Below are positions 21,915 through 27,899 of a stretch of DNA of 27,899 bases, in pieces (position 1 is the stretch's first letter; each line of letters opens with the position of its first letter). The position numbers and the translations under genes were made by a program. Location of the stretch: NCBI GenBank assembly GCA_001632425.1, contig KV425608.1, forward strand, positions 183,111 to 211,009, in the 5' to 3' direction. Origin of the DNA: Neolentinus lepideus HHB14362 ss-1. Lineage: Eukaryota > Basidiomycota > Agaricomycetes > Gloeophyllales > Gloeophyllaceae. The notes under the pieces were generated by a model that saw nothing but the letters and a program-made list of their open reading frames with translations, was not told the origin of the DNA and ran no database searches.

Positions 21915-24756
21915 TCATGGCATTGGCGACAGTTTTCTCCAGACGTATCCAGCGTCCGGCCTGCATTCCGGCCGACGGTCCCAGCACACGTCCATCAATG
22001 GCCGCAGAGATTCAGGCAATTTCCTACCAGCAAGGCGCTCCTCGACAGCAGTCGTAGCTCTATAGTGAGGTGTTTTGGTTAATTCATCCAGGACCTTTCC
22101 ATGTGGCACACCCTCAAGAGGATCCATGCCAGTGGAAATCTGTGTTGTCATATCATACAGTGCCATGCACGAGCAGTACGGAGAGAACTCACCTCCCAGC
22201 AGACCCAACCATATGACCAGATATCGGATGCTTTCGTATGAGTGTGGGCGTCTGACCTGATTACTTCAGGCGCTAGCCAGTGATAGTTCCCTGGCCACTC
22301 CGATTTCGACTGTTTGCTCGGGATCTGCGCAGCAGCAGAATCAGTCGCGAGAAATCTCGACAGACCGAAATCAGTGATCTGCGCGACCCTGTTGCCAGTT
22401 GAGTCGACATGGACCAAGACGTTTTTCTACGTATCAATGTCAGTCGATAGCAGCCCCAAAGACAAACTAACTCGACATACTCCGCGCAGGTCTGCATGGA
22501 TAATTTCATTCTGATGCAGATTATATAAACCGCACGCTATGTCAAGCAACTTCACAGCATTTAGTACGGGCACGTTATCTCATAGGTTTCGTAAGGACGA
22601 ACCCATTTGTAGATCTCGGAGAGTGACGGGCTCCGGGTAGCAATATACGCGCGGATGTCGCCGTCTTCCATCCAGGGCAATACAAGGCTAGGGGCTTCGC
22701 TCTGATCAGGCCAGAGGATGCCATACAACCGAACGACATTGTTGTGGTATAATTGTCTCCACAACAAAGCCTCGCGACGGAACATCTGCATGTCCCGATG
22801 AGTATCAGTATCTTGTGGAATGGTGGCGGCAGCGTACCTTTTTCTGCTTCTCATCAACGCTTTCTCCCTTCGTCTTCTTTACGGCCACTACCAGGCCGGC
22901 ATAGGCCATCTTTTCAATTATTCCGAAGCCTCCTGTGCGCCTGATCACATCGGCGGTTTGGAGGGCCTGCACGTCGATGAGAAAGCCACTTGGAAGCATG
23001 CCAGAAGACTCTGATATGTTTGTCACAATACGCCTTGCCCGTCGACGGATGTAGTCAACATCTGCCAAGGTCTTTAGACCGTTCCTCTCGTAAAGTATGC
23101 GGCCACGGATCTCGTCTAGAACCTATGAAGCACGTCTCTAGAGAATACATGAGATTGAAGATCCGGGCAACGTACTAATTGTATCATATCCATAAAACAC
23201 TGTGCAGCTTTGCCTTCAAGTCCGTCTACATAGGTGCTCAAGCGAGTTGTGTCGGCTTCCAAGACCTTGTGGATCCAGGTGGTGATGTTGAACTCCCCAT
23301 AATACGCCATTGCTACGAGGGCTACGAAAGACGGAGAACAGCATGGGCAGATGTCCTTCAATGATGTTGCCCATTGGGTCTTGCAGCTTATAGGCTCGTC
23401 TATTCCTGGTTCCGCATTCTTGGCTACACATTCCATGACCCATACAGCGTTATAGATCCCAGGCGAAATTAGAAGTGCCGACATAAAAGACTTGGGCCAT
23501 ACGGAACAAGAACCGCCATGGTGCTGACGGAGATAGAAATCGACTTCCTCCCTCATCATGCAGCGTGCGATATCCTTCCGGAGGATAATAGGATGGGTAG
23601 CACCTCTGCCTGGTAGCTGGTCGACGAATACTAGCGGAGGATTCGGCTCAAAAAGGAGCTAGAAGGAGCATGCTTAGAACATAGGTCAGGGCACGACGCT
23701 GACGATTTACATCACCAGGAACGCCCAGATCTCGAGTCAGGTCTTCTAAGAGATTACGATAGTCGTGGAGCTGTACATTCAATGCATGCAAGTTGTCCTT
23801 GGCCCCAGGCTCGACTAGTCGCAGGTCCACATACAAATGCACCGTCTCGGGCTGTACCTTGACGAGGAGGCATGCTTTGAAGATCGGAAGTTCGCCTCCG
23901 TCAGTGCCGAGGTTGAGCAAATAAGCTGGGTGCGTAAGGGTTATCAACATGTCCCGGACAAAATATCCGAGGACGTACCAATAGACTGAGGTTTATGGAG
24001 AAGCATGGCGGAAAATGATCGTCCAGGGGTGTCGGGATGGCACTTCCATTCTACTGACATCCTGTACCTTAATATTTCCAGTCTGATCTGCGTTTGTGCA
24101 TCTCGCTCTACTTCGTTTTAATGCTGCCTGTGTATCCTGCAGGACAAAATCTTACCCTGGGGTCCAAAATGCCAGGCACTTATAAGTTTGCGTCTCGCAC
24201 GAATTTTTCTCTGCTTGCGAATAGAATCAACATAGTTCTTCTGCGGGTAGATGACTTTATAGTCACTATTCCTCTCTGCCAGCCGCAATTCGAGTATACG
24301 CGATTCCTCATAGGATATCATACGCGGGTCAATACCGACGCGGGCCTTGGCTGCTTGACTCTGTGAAACATGGTGCTGCAGACGGACCTGAGCGACAGTA
24401 GGCCGTGAGGAAGAACAGACCTACAGCCAACCACTCGATCCAGTTCGAGCACTCTTCACTTAGTTCCACGACATCAAAATCATCCTTTAGATTTGTGATT
24501 CGGAGTTCTTGCCGCACTTGATTCGCATAACAAGCTTCCACGAGTATATCTGGCTTAGGTTTCTTTCTTGATACAACGAGGTGCGAGTTCACGGTACGCG
24601 ACCTATCATAGATACGTGCATATCCAGGTGCGCTATACGTATGAATGTGACTCACTCGCACATCCATTGCAATGGTCTTGCGTCCGGTCGGTGTAACACC
24701 ATTTCTTGTGCATCATTGCCTGGTATGATACTTCGCACCGAAGTATCAATTGACAT
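21915..24756 (-). CDS. TKL-like protein kinase with long unrecognised N-terminus, 11 exons, 759 residues
   Basis: A probable cytosolic Ser/Thr kinase. Exons on the minus strand: 24756-24656, 24602-24425, 24387-24156, 24053-23979, 23925-23711, 23658-23176, 23122-22838, 22785-22603, 22549-22481, 22426-22193, 22139-21915. All phases agree. The kinase domain spans about 487-755: glycine loop GGFG (492-495), VAVKK with Lys510, helix C Glu528, catalytic loop IIHADLRGKN with Asp604, DFG Asp626 and APE 659-661. All residues needed for catalysis are present, and the HxDLRGxN loop is typical of basidiomycete TKL-like kinases. Residues 1-430 match no domain I know; they contain charged helical stretches and an RRRARR basic patch near 457. 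Start: ATG 24756. In-frame coding-like sequence continues upstream but is cut by a TAG at about 24791. Introns 24388-24424 (37 nt) and 24054-24155 (102 nt) are atypical, so those joins are less sure. Confidence 0.85.
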
Positions 24757-25911
24757 CCACGTAAGGCCAAAATCTGAGCATACATACTAGTAGTCCAAAG
24801 CCCCGTCAGGTTCATCTTTCATTCGTGCCTTGACTGCTTCCACTTTTCCCGAAGTCTTCGTGAACTCCATAGAGCTCATAACAGTGTGTGCCTAAAGATG
24901 CGAAGAATCTCTTCACTGATTAGCTCGGACGAGGGTTATAGATTAGACATAGCAATCACGGTGGCTATGGATGATAAATACCACCCACAGACAATAGTGC
25001 AAGGGATGGCTATCCACTTGTTCCCGAATCAGAACGTGGAGATCTCATTGCTCGAGCGCACCGGCAGGGCAGTTGACACAGGGCGGATTGTATCGTGATA
25101 GTGCATCCCAATTAGATCGGGGAAGCCTGCTGCCACCCACGCGCACGACTCGGAACATGGCAGCTCAACAATGCGACATACCTTGCTGGACTTCTAGTGC
25201 CCTTGACCCTATTCTAGCAACCGTTGTGTATGTAGCAGCGCTGAAGCGAAATTGTCCGCGAAAATGCATAGCTGCCTTGCATGCCCTCTTGACGACGTTG
25301 TACTCTATTTCGCGCCATTGTCAGTCCTGCGCGGTCGATTAGTCGGTAGACCACCGACGCCGCCACCGCCATGATTGATCGGAGAACTGAGTCCAACAAT
25401 AACTTGTGTGACTCGTGTATCCTTGTTGGTCCAGTTCCTATAGGAGGACAAGTTTCCGCACTCCTGATCGTAAAACTAGATCTCACCACTGATCAATGAA
25501 ATACATGATGCCAGTACACGACGGTATCACCTTCGAGTTATCTACAGACACGCTAGATATCGTGGCTCACTCCTATGTATTAGCATAAGAAGCGCAACAT
25601 GTTACATGTAGGACGGCAAAGTTTTACCCTCAGCATCAGCACACAACGTCAGCTGTCGCAGCACACACTTCCTACAGAATATTTAATCTCGACAATCACC
25701 GTAAACCTGCAGCGTTGGCAAACGAGGACGCCACTGCATGCGCGTGACATCCCCAGCGTGCATTAAGCTATACGTATTACGATGGTGATACACGGTCAGA
25801 CACATGCATATAATGAATGCTAGATCAGCTCACTTCAGCTGTGTTATATCCATAGCAAGGGGCCAACGCGGGTATTGCCGGCAACGTCAACCCTCGGGTG
25901 GTAACCCCCTG
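24757..25911. other. Intergenic, possible lost 5' exon of the kinase gene, otherwise nothing recognisable
   Basis: Just upstream of the kinase start, the same minus-strand frame is open from ATG 24879 or 24870 (MEFTKTSGKVEAVKARMKD) to a TAG at about 24791. It may be a former N-terminus lost by a C-to-T change, or 5' leader. The rest (24886-25911) has short open frames on both strands without domains. Confidence 0.35.
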
Positions 25912-26114
25912 CATCAGGAAAATGTCAGGCTGAAGGGACTTGGCTTAAATTTCCTTAGGGGACTTAAAGGTGTCTTAAATGGACTTTCGGGCATCTTTTG
26001 ACACCTTTCGGCGCTTTAGGCGCCGGGACTTGGCTTAATTTCTCTTAAATAAGGCGTCCTAAGACCGAAAAAGACCGGGAAAGACCACTAAGCCCGGATG
26101 ACATTTTCCTGATG
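25912..26114. mobile_element. MITE-like element, 203 bp, perfect 16-bp terminal inverted repeats
   Basis: CATCAGGAAAATGTCA at 25912-25927 is the exact reverse complement of TGACATTTTCCTGATG at 26099-26114. Inside are an inverted pair AAAGGTGTC (25966-25974) and GACACCTTT (26000-26008), a hairpin GGCGC-TTTAG-GCGCC (26010-26024), and a direct repeat beginning GGGACTTGGCTTAA at 25935 and 26025. No protein is encoded. Size and structure fit a miniature inverted-repeat element. No clear target duplication was found, and the true ends may lie 10-15 bp further out, because the flanks show weak further symmetry. Confidence 0.6.
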
Positions 26115-27116
26115 TGACTGGTCCCCGGTGTCCATATTTTCACTTTTTTGCACTGTTAGCGTTCAATCTTGGCTGGCACCTTCCACAGTGTTTCATACCA
26201 TCACAAAAGTGTGTAGTATACTAATAAATGATAGTACAATACATTGGCATACAATTATCTTTGACATGAGAAGCCAAAATCGCATGGTGTGTGCAACGAT
26301 CCTACTTGCCTCCGCCACTAGCTACCGTATTTGGACACCTGCGCCATGTGGCCTCAATCCGCCTGCTGTATCTCGAGATATTGGTACGTCCTACTCATAA
26401 GATCAAGAACAATGTGTGTCACTAATAAGAAGTCTAATTCTTATACTTCGCTATTGCTGTGCTAATGTGTTGTGAACCCGGATACAAGTGGCACACATAT
26501 TGAGATACAAAGTATGTATGATGCGGGAATTAGTGTACATTTCAGCGCTGGACCTTGGAGTTGTAGCATTATATAAGAACCAGACAAGTATTAAATTACT
26601 ATATTCCATAAAATTCTTAAGACATGGAGTGAGGATAAGACTGTGCATGTTCGGACCTCAGACGCACAAACCAATCAGAAATAACCATCCGTGAATGAGC
26701 GCCTCATCATCCGTATAAGCCAGTAGAGTGATGTTTAAGCATCAATGCAATCATGACAAGTCTCCAGGAAATACGACCACTGCACAAGATCCAGCAGACG
26801 ATAAGTCGATTACTCACTGTGCGGCAGGCCTGGTTAGTCAGGTAGCGACCAGCGCTGGCTAGCGCTGACCTTGCGACACCACTCAGAGGTAGACGCTCGC
26901 GTCGACTACTTTAGGTAGTCACTTTACGATTAAGGTTGACCACGTGAGCAAGTCGCGTACACGTCAAGCTCACTTAGCCTCAAGTACGACTAGTTCTGAC
27001 TAGCTCTGCCTACCCATACCCAGGACTCGCCACCTGTAGTAGCCACTCGCTATGACTTACTTGACTAGCTTTCCTTGCCTATATCTCTTGTATTCACGCC
27101 AATCCCATACAACACT
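26115..27116. other. Gene-poor, partly repetitive-looking DNA
   Basis: 26115-26800 is AT-rich and without recognisable genes. From about 26820 the sequence changes to short recurring words (CCAGCGCTGGCTAGCGCTGACC; GACTAG several times), and a TATA-like CCTATATCTC lies near 27079. This suggests a diverged repeat or an LTR promoter region. Confidence 0.35.
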
Positions 27117-27285
27117 TGTTGTCTGAGTTCAGAAAGCCACATAAAATCCTCTAAGTCCCGACTCGCGCTCTCCGCTGTTTACTCTCTTCCCCTCATCCCT
27201 GCACTCTGCTGCGCACCAGCTGGATCTCTCGAGCTTAGATATTCCTGGCTATAACAAGACTACAATTGGCAAAGCCTAAGGGTTT
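27117..27285 (+). repeat. Possible short LTR followed by a primer-binding-like site
   Basis: TGTTGTCTGAG at 27117 could start an LTR of about 148 bp that ends ACTACA at 27264. The next bases ATTGGCAAAGCCTAAGG resemble a degraded form of the initiator-Met tRNA site used by Ty1/copia elements (TGGTATCAGAGC). AT-rich ATAAAATCC and C/T-rich sequence lie inside. There is no second LTR in the window, so this is tentative. Confidence 0.25.
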
Positions 27286-27359
27286 CCGCTGCTGTGACCA
27301 GGACCTCTGAGTACTTTGGACAAGAGAGACACTGGGAGCGGAATTACTGGCAGTTTAAT

Positions 27360-27624
27360 ATGCCTGCTATCAAAGCTACGTACTTGGACCAGTAGACTGT
27401 CTCTGATCCGCTGTTCTTGACCCAGCATCTACGGGAGCTTCCGGATGAGGCCCGAAGGTTCATCCTTTGGACATCGTTCTTCGGCGCAATGTGAGTAGTG
27501 ATTTGTGGTCATACTCTAACTTGATTCATTGATGGGCAGCTTCAAGGCTACTGAGGTCGCTCTGTTGATTGACTGGGAGGACCCTAGCACGAGCAGTGGC
27601 AGCGGTAACGAGGACGACCGTTGA
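27360..27624 (+). pseudogene. Small two-exon ORF, 71 residues, one in-frame stop
   Basis: Exon 1 is 27360-27490 and exon 2 is 27540-27624. The 49-nt intron has donor GTGAGT, branch CTCTAAC and acceptor GGCAG. The phase is kept across the join. The protein would start MPAIKATYLDQ, meet a TAG at 27393-27395, then continue with LRELPDEARRFILWTSFFGA and FKATEVALLIDWEDP to a TGA at 27622-27624. The residue at the stop may have been Gln. I do not recognise the family. Its place after a possible LTR and binding site suggests a retroelement-linked gene, but the intron argues against simple sense-strand retrotransposition. A real short protein with one inactivating change is the best reading. Confidence 0.45.
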
Positions 27625-27899
27625 TAGGCCCCGTTGGCTTCTGACCCCAGAAAACGCGACTTAGAGCGATTCCGCGCGCTTCGTGGGAACGGCGACTTAG
27701 CGACTCAATAGCGCACTGTCGGTACTCTGCGCACTAGCGACCCTACGCACCAGCGACAAGGCTCTCAGCTCCTCGGCGGACTTAGGACGGCTCCTCGGTA
27801 GCTCGGACGTCGGGCGTCATTCAGTCGAGTCATCGGCATTTCGGCAGGCGTCGGCCGGCGTTCTTACTGCGGTCCGAACCGAGGCGGTGTCTCAGGGCG
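27625..27899. other. GC-rich end with recurring short words
   Basis: No open frame of note. Words such as GCGACTTAG, GCGCACT and CTCGG recur irregularly, and the composition is richer in GC than the flank at 26115-26800. The repeat unit is not regular enough to call a tandem array. It may be internal sequence of an element that continues past the window. Confidence 0.3.

Noticed and set aside
22561..22602. A frame reading VPVLNAVK directly before LLDIACGL in the kinase
   Set aside because: It is open but cannot be joined in phase to the upstream exon. A 53-nt intron with a CTAAAT branch and AAG acceptor gives correct phase and normal kinase spacing.
12930..24756. A functional cluster joining GATA factor, GH79 enzyme and kinase
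   Set aside because: The genes are widely spaced, differ in orientation and share no visible promoter motif. Proximity alone does not support a shared pathway.
1..27899. CRISPR arrays, tRNA or rRNA genes, bacterial operons
   Set aside because: No regularly spaced repeats and no tRNA B-box with a cloverleaf were seen, and all clear genes are spliced eukaryotic genes.

Overview
The window reads as nuclear DNA of a filamentous basidiomycete, most likely an Agaricomycete. The genes are cut into many short exons by introns of about 45-60 nt with GTRNGT-like donors, CTRAY branch sites and YAG acceptors. The families present fit such a fungus: an MFS sugar transporter, a GH79 glycoside hydrolase, an AreA-type GATA factor and a TKL-like kinase. 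Retroelement debris lies at both ends. All gene models were spliced by hand from the sequence, and no database was searched.

Layout. (1) 1-4300: remains of a Ty3/gypsy retrotransposon. A plus-strand integrase end with two in-frame TGA stops is followed by an intron-rich gene on the opposite strand, which lies between two copies of a polypurine-tract-like sequence. LTR-like DNA follows. (2) 4300-6100: intergenic, ending in the promoter of (3) a 17-exon, 547-residue sugar transporter (6111-8652). (4) 8653-12700: no intact gene. It holds a 749-bp non-autonomous DNA transposon with TIRs, a 6-bp target duplication and eight GTAAGTTAC-type motifs, inserted just before a decayed coding region (about 10262-11312). 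(5) 12930-15658: a 7-exon, 800-residue GATA factor with an AreA-like N-terminal domain and two zinc fingers. (6) 16100-18000: nothing recognisable. (7) 18100-21084: an 11-exon, 654-residue secreted, probably membrane-anchored GH79 enzyme with two micro-exons. (8) 21915-24756, minus strand: an 11-exon, 759-residue protein with a C-terminal kinase domain and a long unrecognised N-terminus. (9) 24757-27899: gene-poor, with a 203-bp MITE-like element and, near the right edge, a possible retroelement 5' end carrying a small two-exon ORF broken by one stop.

The four intact genes have separate roles: sugar uptake, transcriptional control, extracellular glucuronide hydrolysis and signalling. Nothing in the sequence shows that they form a pathway or cluster. 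The GH79 enzyme and the transporter could both serve carbon acquisition, but they are about 9.4 kb apart with the GATA gene between them. The most unusual feature is the multi-intron antisense gene inside the retroelement. Introns can persist there only because the gene is read opposite to the element's genomic RNA.
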